A program made the translations under genes and the position numbers. The notes below the pieces were generated by a model that made no database searches, had not been told where the DNA came from, and saw nothing but the letters and a program-made list of their open reading frames with translations. 64,000 nucleotides of DNA, taken from NCBI GenBank assembly GCA_022575985.1, contig JAKSXM010000231.1:25892501-25956500 (forward strand), read 5' to 3'. Shown here piece after piece: positions 11,901-26,900 of the stretch (within the stretch, counting starts at the first letter, position 1; every line of letters starts with the position of its first letter). Source of the DNA: Anagrus nilaparvatae (lineage: Eukaryota; Arthropoda; Insecta; Hymenoptera; Mymaridae).

Positions 11901-14900
11901 TTTAAGAAAAGGCTATTTACAGATAAATATAGTGATTTGGCCCTCAAACCCAAACCTAACCTAAGTAGTATGTAATATGCGAAAAGTTTAAAAAAAACTC
12001 ACTTATTCCTCATGGCTATTGGTTTTTATCAATAGCAATCATTCTGCAGTCCCAATAGTCCGATTCTGTTACCGTCGTTTATTCGTTCCTATTGCAGTTA
12101 AAAATAAGTTTGATAACTATGATTTTACATTAAACGTAAACGGTGGTAGACAAGATTTTAAACTTTCGCATATTAGAAAGTGGTTCCTCCTCCAGGAGAG
12201 TTTCTTAAAACTTAAAAAATAGTTTTAAAAAAACTCAAAATTATGTATCGGGGTCTCAAAGGGGCTAAAAAAAAATTTTCCTTGAAAAGAAGTGGTATGT
12301 TTTAAGCTAGGAAAATTTCCTAGCTTATGAGCAGAGTATTGTCTGTTTATGAGTCGGAGAATTTAAATAAAATTTTTTTAGTTTTTCGGGGATCTGTACT
12401 GGCGTAGAGGTCTAATTCCAATCAGCGAGTTTTTTGATAAAATTTTGGATTCTAATACTTAGGTTAGGTTTTGTTTCGGGGGGCAAATCACTATACTGAC
12501 CCTAAAATAGCCATTGTTAGATTTTTTAATATAATAGTATAAAAGTATACACGGCGAGGCTGCTTTGCTTGAATTTTATTTGCTGCTTGAATTTTCAAGC
12601 AAAGCAGCCTGGCCGTGTACGTATAACGTGTGCGACCTTGTTAAAAAAATATAAAGAATATCTGATAGAAAATTTTTTGAATTGTAATTTTAGTAAACAT
12701 CTGTAAATATTCACATGATGTATGATAATTTGTCGAATTTATTTTTCTTGGAAAACTAAAAAACCTTTGCATATATGGATTCTTAGTAATTTTTAGGGTA
12801 ATGCCAATTTTATAAAATTCTCCTCTTAAACTATCAATATGAGTAAGTGAAACCGAAAAGCAGTATGTTTTTAACTAAATTATCCTTAAACATTCATGAC
12901 TATATGTTAGGAGAATTCAGTTATATAAAAATATTAAATTGAGTAACCCCGGCAATAAAAAAATGATCAAATAAAAATTACGTATAAAAAATAAATATAC
13001 ATAAAGTTAAATTACGTATTGGATAAAAAAAATAAAAAAATGTTCTTATCTTTTGCATTAACGCGATTAATCTACGTCGTCGCTCTTGAAGCTTCTTCTT
13101 CATCCTAAAAGCGCGCTGCATCGTTTTAACTTACGAATATATATTTGATTCCTTATCCTATTATAAATATATATATATTATAAACATTCTATTCGTTCAT
13201 CCCAAGTGCGGTTCAAAATCATTAATTAAGCTCAAGTGTTTAAGAACTCAAGAGACTAAAAAAGCGCCCATCAGGGGACTCAACGATAAAAAAAGCTTAT
13301 ATTTAAATTTGCCTGTGTAGAAAAAGAAAATTTTTTGTCTTTTAATATACTTTAAATATATATATGTTACGCTCAGGTCCTAAATTTACTTAGTCCATAA
13401 GTGCAACCTCGACATTGTAAAAATGAAAAACATGTAATAGCTAAAATTTAACGAATCTCATTAGTTTGTTTTATTTTTCAAAATATTTTTATTTTAATTT
13501 TTCTTAATCTAAAAGAGTCTAATTAAGCTGCAACTCTTTTTTAAACGTGCCAAGGGATGAAAATAGCTTCTATACCGAACTTAAGTTTTCAGTTAATAAG
13601 GTCGTTAAAAACTAAAAATTTACTCAATCCCTATATGGTATTTATTAGATTTATCTAAAGGAATAATTATGTACTTTGATGATTGTATATTTTTGTTAAA
13701 TTTTAGTAGTACACTGTAAAAAGTAACTTTCTTATATTAACAAAAAAATTAGAACACTTTCAAAAAATTAGTAAATTTTCGAAAAAATTTGTAAATATTC
13801 AAAAAAAATCGTATATTTACTAAATTTAGTATACTAACTAAAAATTCGAGTATTCTCGAGTTTTTTTTGTGAATTTGCAAGAAAAATTGATAATTTACAA
13901 TTTTTTTCTCGAAAATTTTCAAAAAATAATCGTGAATTTCTGAAAAATAGTTGTGAATTTACAATTTTTTTCGTAAATTCACAAACAAAAATCGAGAACT
14001 CTCGAATTCTTTGATAATATGAGCAATTATTTTAAAAGTGCTACTTAATTTGAGCCTGAAATCGTAATTTTTTTTTTTGAGGGCACATCGATATGACCCG
14101 TGCTTTCAGGTAGTTTGAACCTTCAGAAAACCGAAAAAAGTCGTGAACAAGAAATCGGCGATAGGTGCCAAAAAGATTTTTTCACTTTTATGTCAGAAAC
14201 CGTGTTTTTCGTATCTGAGCTACCCCAAATTTTCAAAATAACTTTTTAGGTAAATAAAATATTAAAAAATAGATAAGAAAACCTGATTGCTAGGGAAAAA
14301 AAAGTTTTTTTTTCCGATGAAATTTAGACAAGTTATCGTCAATTTAAGATTTTGCTCAAATTCGTCTTAAAAAAGATTAACATTTTGTTGAAAAAAGCCT
14401 GTTTCTGAACTTTAAATATGCATTGCTCGCTTGATTTTCATCGTAAAATAATAATTTTTTTTTTTTAAATCAATTTATTTTTCCCTGGCAATTCATTTCT
14501 TAAGAAAAAAAAATCATTTTTATTGACCAAATTTAAATTTTTAGGTCAAAAACTGTGTTGAGTAAATCTTTCTACTGACAGTATTCAAAGGCTTTTGACC
14601 TAAAAATTAAAATTTGATCAAGAAAAATGATTTTTTTTCTTAAAGAAATGAATTTGTAGGGAAAAATGAATCGATTTAAAAAAAAAAATTATTATTTTAC
14701 GATGAAGATCAAGCGAGTAATGCATGTTTAAAGTTCAGAAACAACATAAAATTTCAATCTTTTTTAAGATTGATAATTTAATTGATAATTTAATTGATAA
14801 TTTACTAATTTTTCGAAAAAATTCTATTTTTTTGTAAATCTAAGAAAGTTACTTTTTACAGTGTATATATTACCTAATATTATTAAAAAACTAATTTGAG

Positions 14901-17900
14901 TATAAAATTTCAAAAATAGTGCATAGCATATAGGCAAAAAGATAGTACTGAAATTTAAAATGCACCAATGATAGATGAATAAGATATAGATATATAGGAC
15001 TAAAATATGAAAAAAATATTTGGTAAAAATGCTTATTTTGCATGAGAATCTCTCTTAGGATATAAAAGAGTTATATCTTTTCATTCCTATAATTAAATAT
15101 ATATTATACTTTTATTATACATAAATTTCAAATTTTTTATGGGTTTTCTTGTGTAAAATCTGATTATAAGAATTGATCATTAGACTTTGAATGGTTTTTG
15201 TGCAATGTAATCGAATAAACTTTCTGCTTATCCTATATTTTTTAATAAACTTTAATATCTATTTTAAAATAATTTTAACTTTTTCATACACAGTAAAAAT
15301 ACCCTGCCAACTAGCTGGCACTGAGGTTCCTCAAACAATGGGCTGTAATCTTAATTTACAAAAAATATTATTGATTACAACCATGCAATTATACCTACAT
15401 TTTTCGTTTTTAGTATAGCTGGTAAAGTAGATTATTAAGATCATTTTGTTATTAAAGTGAAAATTCTAGCGTCCATGGATTGGTCGCGCCGGCGTTAATG
15501 GATTTTAAATCATTTTTGCATAATTAAAAAGAGAGAAATATAAAAAAAGCTAATTTTATTTTTTTTTATAAAAGAAATGGTTGGTAACGATGCGAAAATT
15601 ACAAATATTCGCTCAATTATTATAAAAAGATAGGAGTTTTTACCAGAATTTATAATAATTTCTTATAATTTATTTTCTCAGTGTACTTCTTGCATTTGAC
15701 CAATCTTCCGCAACAATGATAATAATAATAATAATAATATTTTGTAATAAAAAAAATAGCCACATTAATTGCTTCAAGATTTTAACATTATTTATATTAT
15801 TTCTATTAATCACAAAATAATAAATTATTTAATTCTATAAATTGTTTGATTCTTTAAAAAATGCCAATATAACTTTTAAATCTTAACTTTAAAATGCAAA
15901 CATAACCATTTAATATTTTTAGGCTGTTTATTATTTTTTATAATTTCATTAAGCTGCATACATAAATAAACATAGCAACGAACAAAATAATCCGAGGAAG
16001 TCAAAAAGAGGCAAGATTTCCATCATTTTTTCTTGTGTGATATAATTTATATCAAAATAAAAAAAAAAATTGTGATCGGTTACAAAAAATTACTATAAAC
16101 TAAATTTCTAAAACTTGTACTCTCATTAAAATAAATTAGATATGTCAAATACGAAAAATAAATTTGATGTTTTATGTATTTTTTTGTAACGAAGATTTTG
16201 GAGAAAAAAATTTTCAAAGAATTAATTATCAGATTCAAGATATCGAGTGAAAATCATAATTTCAAATATAAGTAATTCCATGGAAATGAATGAGGTATTA
16301 CATCGAAATTAAAAAAAAAAAAGTATTTTGAGATTTTTTTAATAAACAAATTTTTGGAAAAAAAAGTTAGGTATTCGTTCGATAATAAATTGTTTTGGAA
16401 TATCACTGGTTACAATATTTTAAAATATTAGTACTTTCATAGAATTAAAAGAGGTATTACACCAAAAAAATATTGCAATTTTTTTTATTTTTCTTTTTTT
16501 TTAATTTAGATAATAAAAATTTTGAAAAAATTAAGTATCAATTCCAAAAAATTACTGTAAACGAGGTTCTTAAAACTAGTACTTCCATGGAAATAAATTA
16601 GGTACTACGTCCAAAAAGAAAAAAAAGTTTCGTATTTTTTGTATTTTTTTGTGAAAAAAATTTTAGGAAAAAAATTTTCAAATAATTAAGTATCAGATTG
16701 GAGATATCAAGTAAAAACCATACTTTCAAGTATAAGTACTTTCATGGAAATAAATGAGGTATTACATCCAAAATAAAAAAAAAAGGGGGGGGTTTGAGAT
16801 TTTTTGATAAAAAAATGTTTGGAAAAAAAATTAGGTCTTAATTCGATAATGGTTTTGAAATATCACTAGTTACAATATTTTCAGATAATTGTACTTTCAT
16901 AGAATTAAATGAGGTATTACACCAAAAAAAAAAAAAATATTGCATTTTTTTTAATTTTTCTATTTTTTTAATTTTGACAAAAAAAATTTTGAAAAAATTA
17001 AGTATCAGATCCAAAAAATAACAATAAACAAGGTTCTTAAAACTAGTACTTCCATGGAAATAAATTAGGTACTAAGTCCAAAAAGAAAAAAAAAATTGGT
17101 ATTTTTTGTATTTTTTTGTGAAAAAAATTTTTGAAAAAAAATTTTTAGAAAATTAAGTATCCGATTCGAGATATCATGTAAAAACCATACTTTCAAATAT
17201 AAGTACTTTCATGGAAATAAATGAGGTATTACATCCAAATCAAAAAAAAAAAAAAGTACCTCGAGATTTTTTGGTGAAAAAATTTTTGAAAAAAAAATTA
17301 GGTCTTAATTCCATAATATTTGTGAAATATCACCGATTACATACGTACACACACACACACACACATACAGACTTTTTTTAAAAACAGGTTTTTTAGCTTC
17401 CTGGGGTCCCAAAACGTGCTTATATGCCAAAAAATAGAAAATCAAATTTTGACCTAACACAATGGTTCCTCTTTGAGGAACCAAAAATGTACACGATATT
17501 ACTACAGTTTATTGATTTTACTACAATTTAGTAATATTACTAAAAAAATAGGAAATTTACTACAATTTTTTGTAATTTTACTATTTCGTAGTAATACCTA
17601 TTACCTTCTTTTAGTAAATTAAAAATTTATTAATTTTTCACCCAGATACGACTGAACTTAGCTTCAAGAGCAAATATATGTTTTTGAGTACAATTGCAGT
17701 AAATTTACTATTTTTATAGTAATGTTGTAAAAATACTAAGCTGTAGTAATATTGTGTAAATTTTTTTTACTGTGTAGAAGTATGCTTTTTCAAAAAATCG
17801 AATCTATTTTTCGAATTTATTTTCTAGATTAAATACTATTCAATGATTTTGTTTTTATAAAATTTGTGTTTACTAGGGGGTAACCCCCTTACGCGCTAAA

Positions 17901-20900
17901 ACGCGCCAACCCCTTCATATCATATTTTATATTTAATCACAGTAAAACTGTGGCTTAATTAATGATACAAAAAGTTATTGGCAAGATTTAAAATTGCAAA
18001 TAATGAAGTTTTTTCATAAATTTATTAAACCATTATTATTTTTATTTTCAAAATTTATCTCCAGAGAAAAGTATTTAATATCGCATCTGAATGCAACCAC
18101 TGATTACTGTCCCTTGGGCCAGAACCCTTTGCATCTTTTAAAATAAATTTTTCTTTTAGGATGAAGAAATACTCAAATGAGTTTTCATATATTATCTTGC
18201 ATCTACAGATGTAATGTTCTATTAGTTTAAAAAATTGTTATTAAGGAAATCAGGATATAAAATAGTTTAAAATTAAAAATAGTTGGCACTCCTTTGAAAA
18301 AATTCATCATTTACAGTTACTGCTAAAATAATAGCCAGAAAAACTAAAATTTACATTAATTTTGCCAAGAATTAATCAAGTCAAAACATTATTAAGTAAT
18401 ATATTTATGGTAAAAAAATTTTACTCAAAATAAATTTCAGAACTTGGTCTGCATAATGCAACTAATGGCTTGAAAACTTATGTTTTGAGTCTTAATATTA
18501 TTATGGATTGGATGCAAGATTTTTAATATACTTTAAAATCATTAATTTAACCAATCAGTGATGGATAGAATATGGTTCGATTGGAATAATTAGCTCCATC
18601 TATAATTATCATGTATTTATAAATTTTAATAAAGATTCGCTCAAAAACAATTACTTATATTTAATAACTATTATAATGTCAAGTACGTTACAATTAGTTT
18701 TTTTAATAAGTAGTGTTAAGAAAGTTTGTATAATTATTTCAAAAAGTTAGTCTAAAATAACGAAAAATAAGTGAATATAACTCTATTGATAATAATTATA
18801 GAATGATAGAGCAAAATACATGCGGTCGTGCTCATTGACAATTTTGTGGTAAATATAAAGTTTACCACAACGCCGTTGTTAATTGTTGTTAATTTAGTTT
18901 CAATGATAATTGTTCGATAGAATCGTGCAATGCATGAAGTCGCGGTTTTCCTACATTTGTAGCATTTAAATAGAAATTCATCTACTTGACTTATAACTAC
19001 ATAACTATATTACATCCACACACATAAATAAGTGAGGAATGCTTTATGCGTATTCTATTCGAGAAAGTTGACTAATAATTATCATAATATTTAGTAAATC
19101 TTGTTTTACAGTTAAGGATTATTAGAATTTTGTTTCACATATTATAATTTAGTGCAAGTCTAAACAAATTTATAGAAGAAACTGATATATAATAATTTAG
19201 TTAAAATATATCTAGAAATCTGAGCTTTTTAAGGCTTAAATTGGGATTTGTGTGAGTTTATTATGTAACATGTGCATTATAACATAGTTAAAATGTGCAA
19301 ATTACTCTTTCAAGAGATATCAAAATATTATATTAAATTTAATGTATAATATTAAAATTTTAATTAATTAATTAATAGCATAATTTATTCATGTAGATAC
19401 TTAAATAGAAATTTAATATTCTTAAAATGTAGTTAAATTACAATTAAATTAATTAAAGTAAATGAAAAAAAAGATTTTTTAAGAGTTATAATTATGATAA
19501 AAGTATGCCTACTTTAATGCAAGGGTTATTAAATAAAGGATTGGTCAATATCTCGTTTTTTTTAACTATAAAAATCGCTTTTACATTAATTACAAAATCA
19601 TGTTTCAGTAAATATTTTCTGATAATAAATGGTTTTTATTTCAATTCTGGCGGAAATATGTTGTGGTAAACAGCCCTCCTATCAACTCATTCGTAGACAA
19701 ACTGATTATTCTCGTAGCCCAGACATCTGAAGTAGGGCTTTGCAGCTGCCCGAAATGTACTCTATTTCATATCCAGTCAATTTGGATTTTTCCTTTTCTG
19801 CTAAGGCGTAGAGCGTAGATCTAATATATTGACGACTGCTAATTGAACTAATATACATTTGGCCATGAATATAGCAACTAGTGTTAGCACCACATCTGTA
19901 ATGCCAATCTTTTCAGCACAGGATTTCCATATTTGCATTTTGCTTGTAACCTTGTCTAAGACTCGTATTTTGAACTTCAGCATGGGGATCATATTCCAGA
20001 CATTGGGTTGAGGATCCGCCGCCGCGGTACGCTGTTTGAACTGTCCCGGGACATAAGGGCCCGGGACATAAGGGCCCTTTAGTATTTCAGCATCATCTAT
20101 CGATTCCTTTCTCAATTATGCATCTTGCGGGTTAAGCGAATTTTTACTCCAAAATTTATCAGCAGAGCCAATTTTCTCTTAAATGATTTTTTAATAGTAA
20201 ATTTTTAACCAAGGGAGCAAAAAAAAAAGAAAGAAAATCAATTATACTTTGTAAAAAATATAACAATAAAAATTCCCAAAAAGTCTCAGTTTTTGTTCAT
20301 TTGGGTTAGAATATTTCAAAACTACGAACTGATTGTCAACGTCATCGCATTCAGCATTAAACAAACCTACAATGACTCATAGCTGGGTCTGAATTTTTTT
20401 TTTGTTCTTTTATAACAATATAATCAAAAATAATTTAAAGTAAACACAAATTTTACTATAAAGTTTATATAAAGTAGCGTTAAAAATAAGAAAGTTTAAA
20501 ATTGTTTTCTCTGTTATTGTAAAAATAATATTAAAAATAGAAGAAAATAAAGGATAAGAACGGAAACAATGTTGAAAGCTTTTTATAAAATTTTAATATG
20601 CGATAGTTACTTTAGCTAATATTATATTTATTTGTGAGTATGAATATATTTGTGATTTTATTTGAGAAAAAATATTATAATTATTTAAAAATGAATTTTT
20701 TATTTTATATTATTTTAGTTCTTTAAATTTTCTGTAGTTTAGTAAATTCTAAATTTATTTATTTGTTCAGGTTTATAGTATGTATAGTTTTCAATCATTT
20801 TTCTTTATTCTGATAAATTTTTTCTCACAGTCCTCCATTAAAACTGAAATTTGGTAGGAATTAATATTCCAGATAAATGGGCATGGTTTCACCAAAGATT

Positions 20901-23900
20901 TCCCTTTTGTAAAAAAAAAAAGTTTTCATTTTTAGTGTGTTATTTTTACTGCATATTTTGACACAGAAGATTTTTGACATCAATGTTTTTCTGTAATAAA
21001 AAAAAGTAATTTCCTGAATAATAAAAACAAATTTTGTTTCTAAAACTCAGATAACCTCGTAAAAGTTAAAGCTTGAACTACTAAATCAGTTGCTTTTACT
21101 TAGATATATGACCTAAAGGAATGTAAAGTTTGTTGAAATGTATATGAACAATTTAAAAAATTATTGTATCATTTTCTTTAAAAAATGGAGTAGAACTGAT
21201 TAAAACCATAAATACTTTGTAAATAAGTACTGCAGACTAGAAAATGTAAATTATTAGTACATATTTGTTTTATAACTTATGTGAGTTTAAAAAACTTTCC
21301 TAAAATATTTTTGAAATATTTGTAACATAACTTAAAAATTTGAAAAGAACAATTCATTTTAGATAATAAAATAAACCTAATTTAAAATAAAAATAGAAGA
21401 CCGTAAATGTTTTTTTTCCATAAATTTAAATAAATTTCTATCTTATATCCAAAACATTTTCAATTTTTTATTAATTAAACAAACATTCAAGTTATTAACT
21501 TAAAAATTAGAACATAAATTTTGTTAATTGACCAATAATGTAAAAAACAAAAAATTCTGAAATTTGCTCATATACATACGATCGAATATATGTTTTCCTT
21601 AAATAAAACTTAAAATAGAGAAGTTTGAAAATCAACTGCACGTAAACGTCAACAGGTACATGGACTTTATAACTAAATGAATATATGCACGAACGTCACT
21701 CAAGCATAAAACACTGTTATATATACAGTGATTGATCAAACCTCTATTATAAATGGTATGTTTATAGCTATTATTTATAGCTACATATAAAAATTTATTT
21801 CTTTCTATATAATTTGATTTTCTTATAAAATTTATACACATTTTAGAATATCAACAAGTGTGAAGTGATTTAAGAATTCGTATTTTAATTTAAAAGATCA
21901 TCACACTTGCTGAAAATTATCTTATTTAAAACAATTTATTTTGATAAAAAATAATTATTGCACTAACCATCTTGAAAAATAATTTAAATCTAATTTAAGA
22001 TCATGAATTTGATCTATCAATATTGTAAAAATGAATTTCACCATTTTTTAGGAATCCAATATTGCGTGAAAAGAAATTGAATAAGCGAAATGAAGTGTTT
22101 ACTTAACCCATTAAGTCCGAAGGCCTTTTTTACGTGTCGATTTGTAAACCGCTTCAAAAAATATATTATATACTAGAAATTATAAATAAAATGATGGTCC
22201 CTTAAGTAAAAAGAGTTGCTTTTTAAGAATCTGAGGTCAGATTTTCAATTTAAACTTCTGGAAAGTCAGTACAGCGGGTCAGAGAAATTCATTTAACTGA
22301 CCTCAAAAAACTTCTGTGAAATAAAAATGCAAACTACTAATCTAAAAAATAAAATTTAATACTAAAATTTAATTGCACTGCCTGTTTCAAAAAAAACCTT
22401 AATAAAAAAAAATTCTATTTTTTGCCTTTTTACGGTCCACTGTATTGGATTTCTGAAAAACTATTTCTGGATCAGGATATTAAAATTTAATGCTTAGCTT
22501 TATTGTAAGAACCTTTAAGAGGACGCCGGAGTTTGGCGTAACTGACGCGTCACAAGTACAGTTTTTCTCGGTTTTTTGTATTAATAAAAAAATTGGATAA
22601 TTATTTTTAAAAAAACGCTTCGTACCGAGCTTTTAGGTAATAAACGTACCGAAATTTTAGGTAATCGTATGTTACAGCTCGGTACGAAGCGTTTTTTTTA
22701 AAATAATTATCCAATTTTTTTATTAATACAAAAAACTGTACTTGTGACGCGTCAGTTACGCAAACTCCGGTCGCCTCTTAAAATCCCCTAAATAAGTAAA
22801 ATTTCGGACTTCTACATTTTTCAGTTTCTTGGTAGGCAATTTGAAATGCCAACAAATTTTTTTTAGTAAGGGGAGAGAGTTAGAGAAATAAATTTTTATG
22901 CTACCCCGAGAGTACCCCCTTGTTTTCAAAAGATATTTAAATTCAAAATCAGCGATCTGATAACGACTTAATCAGATTTTTATAGTATTCGTCAAGCGAT
23001 AAATAATTGATGTATGGAGCGTGACCGGGTTGCTCAATTTTATATTCATATTATTGAAAATTATTAATAAATGATTAAGTTTCTGGTAAAGCTGCTTCGC
23101 CTTATTTCCAAGAAAGAAATAATAGAATAATAATTTGCATCACTCAAAGTTCACATCGTGTTTTTTTATTTTACATTACTATTTTATAAAAATAAGAAAA
23201 TAAAAAAATAATTGTCTATATTAAAACGAATAAACTTTTCGTAATTCCATATTAAATAAATACTCAAAATTCTATACATGATACTGCAAAAGCCGCTTGC
23301 AGTTAACATAGTACATTAAATTTTCAAATTTTATTCATAGTATTATGCAGATTGAAGGTATGGCCTTGAAGGCGTTTTCAGTTTTTGATTCAGAAGCACA
23401 GCAGGAAATTGTCAAGCGTAAACGTTTTGTGGTTTAAGGTTTCTATCTGTCGTATACCCTTATGGATCTATGTTTTTGACATTGATATTGACATCAAGAT
23501 TAGTGATGCAAAAAGATAAAAAAGATTAATGATAGATATATCATAAATTTTCATTTTTCTTATTTAATACTCCATTTAATTCAATTAAAAAAAAAAAACA
23601 ATAATTTTTTTATTGTTTGAAAAAGAAAAAAATTTTTGACCTTTTTTCGAGTTTTTTGGCATAGTGTTTTGTCTTTAGATTAAACGTTTTCATTGAAAAA
23701 ATATAATTTCCTGGCTAAAATATGGAACGTCATTGCAACTTGAATACGATATATTATGCATAAAAACTGCTAAAAATAAGTATAAAAGAACAACGTGTGA
23801 AAAAAATGAAAAGAAAAGCTTCCCTTCAATTTTCCTACACATAAAAAAATAATCTGGTTTTAAGTTAGCGACGAATCAAAAATAAGGAAAAAACGAAAAT

Positions 23901-26900
23901 ATTTGAATCTTTTTTAAAAGATAATATTGATAAAACCAAGGCGCTCGTGCTAAAAATTAATCGATGTTATAATATTCGAGATTTACCAATAATTTCTTTA
24001 TTATAAATATTTATGAGATAAAAAGAGAATTGGAGACCTTCAAATGCAGACTTTATTCAATGGTTTTTATTGAATTTTATTTACCTTAGTTTATAACATA
24101 AATATGAAAAATAAATTTTTTTTTTTATTGGAAAAAAAGGAAAATTTTAGCAGATAAATTATTGACATTTTTTTAACACTTTGCATTCGCAAAAAAACTG
24201 AATTGTACATAATAGTGAGTTCCTCATAGAGGACCCATTGTTTTAGGTGAAATTTTGGTTTCTGATTTTATGGTATATAAGCACATTTTGATACTTCAAC
24301 TGAAAAACCAGTTTTTAAAAAAGGTTGTATGGGGGTACTTCAGAAATTGAAAATTAAGGGGGGGGGGGGGTAAAATATGTCCTATTTAAGGGGGGTGGTC
24401 AAATTTTGTCCTATTTAAGAGGAGTGGTCAAATTTGTCCTATTTAAGAGGGGTGGTCAAGTGTGTCCTATTTAAGAGGCCACAGAACCAAAAAAATTTTA
24501 AAATCAGTTTTTTTGATTTTAAACAAAATTTATTGATTTAATTAAAAAAAAAAGAGTCTCATGCCTTCCGCAATAAAAAAACACACCAAACCAGTCTAAA
24601 AAAAATTTTTAATTTTATCATCCCTAATTTAGAATTTTTTTCGAATTTCCAAAAATTCTCAAAGGGATGGTAATATTTAAAATTTTTTTTAGACTGATTT
24701 GATGTATTTTTTTATTGCGGAGGGCATGAGACTCTTTTTTTTTTAATTAAATCAATAAATTTTGTTTAAAATCAAAAAAACTGATTTAAAAATTTTTTTG
24801 GTTCTGTGTCCCCTTAAGGGGGGTGGTCAAATTTGTACTATTTAAGGGGGGTGGTTAAATTCGTCTTATTTAAGGGGGGGGGGGGTCAAATGAAACTTAG
24901 AATAATTAGGAGACTTTGAAAAATCTGAGCTTAAGGACTTAAGATAATACAGGTTAATGGACTTAAAATAATATCGATTTAGGGACTGGGAATAATATTG
25001 ATTTAGGGACTTGACTTGACTTAGAATATTTCAGGTTTAGGGAATCAAAATAATTTGAGTTTTAACAACTAGTAAGGTGATAATTACAAATTATAAAATT
25101 AGAAAATTGTATTTTAACGTTGCATAACATTTGCATTATACCTAGTCCTCAGCTGGAAGTAAACATGTTCCATGCATTTAGGTTGCGTTTACACTAATCG
25201 GTTATAAGTTTTTTTCTTTTGGGAGGTACTAGTACTTAATTTTTTTCTATGAAAGTACTAATATCTAGAATGATCGTTTTCACTGCAACGTTTTTTGTTT
25301 ACTATAAATAGATTCACTATTGTATTGATATTTTGGCCAATTATTTAATTAATTTTAAAAAATTTTTTATTTGAAAGAAAATACATATTTATTTTATTCA
25401 TGATAGGATTTTTTTCTAAAAAAAAGAATAAATTTTGTCAAAATTAAAAAAAAAAGTAAAGTAAACAAAGTAATTTAAAATATTAACTTGAGGATTGTCA
25501 TAGACATAAAAAAGCAGTCTAATTTATCACGATTTAAAAGTAAACTATGGACAAATCATTTAACTGTCAAAATATTCTAAAAAAGAAAGAAAGATGAAGA
25601 AATAAAAAAAAAGGAAGAAAAAAAGTAACGACTTTGACTAAAATAAGTCACGCAAAATGCAAATATACGTAAAAATGTCTATACTACTGTGCATAAAAAA
25701 ATATGAATATACACGTATTAGTCAGAAAAATATAAAAAAAGAGGAGAACCGGTGAATTTAAAAAGTTTATATCTAGGTAAAAACTTTTCTGTTAGGCTAA
25801 ACTCTTTTTTCAACTCCACCTTTTTACATTTTATATATACCTCAATTCGTAATATCCTTTACAACCTCCTGTCACGAAAGGAAATTATATATACCAATGT
25901 AAAGTTTTTCTAATAAATAATACAATATAATTAAAAACTATCAGTCTTTTTTTTGCTTTGCGTTTTTAATTTTTCATTTTATCAAAACTTAAATACATAT
26001 GTATGTACTAATAAATTTAAGTAGTATTTAATTTTCTTCAAGAGGGTAGTCATTTTTTTTTTCATTAAAAACGCTGTAAAAAGTAACTTTCTTAGATTTA
26101 CAAAAAAATTAGAATTTTTTCGAAAAATTAGTGAATTTTCAAAAAATTTTGTAAATATTCGATAAAAATCGTAAATTTACTAAATTTAGTATATTATCGA
26201 AAAATTCGAGAATTCTCGATTTTTTTTTGGTGATTTTACGAAAAAAGTTGTAAATTCACAACTATTTTTCGGAAATTTATAACTATTGTAAATTTTCGAA
26301 AAAAAATTGTAAATTATCAGTTTTTCTTGCGAATTCATAAAAAAATCGAGAATACTCGAATGTTTGTTAATATACTAAATTTAGTAATTATACGATTTTT
26401 TTCGAATATTTATAAATTTTTTCAAAAATTTACTAATTTTTCGAAATTCTTACAGTATACCTCTAATTTATTCAATATAATAATACATTTTTCGAAGCCA
26501 TTTTATTATTGGGAAAATGTATTAAGAAAAGTTAATAAATATAATTTTTTTTCTATATTTTTGATAATAGGTATTCAAATTTATTATACGAGACAGAAAA
26601 CTTTATTCATCTGAATATTTTTGGGGTAACATGTATTTTTGTAAAAGCGTGTCATACATTAAGAACATAATCTTTGAAAGATTTTTGCCAAATTGCTTAA
26701 ATTTACTTTAAATAAGTTCAATAAAAACCTTTTTAAAAGTAAATATTTTTCAGTATTTTCAGATAATTAGTTTAGAAAATTTATCTCATAAATTTTTTTG
26801 GGACACCAATTAATCTAAAGAGTGATTTATTTTGGTTGTATATATCAAAAAATTTTTCGTTTATTTATTCTTTTTATTCTCTGAAATCTAAATATATCCT

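Noticed and set aside
16110..17340. CRISPR-like array of regular repeats
   Set aside because: The spacing units are themselves similar and A-rich, the genome is eukaryotic, and no short palindromic direct repeats with unique spacers exist; it is satellite DNA.
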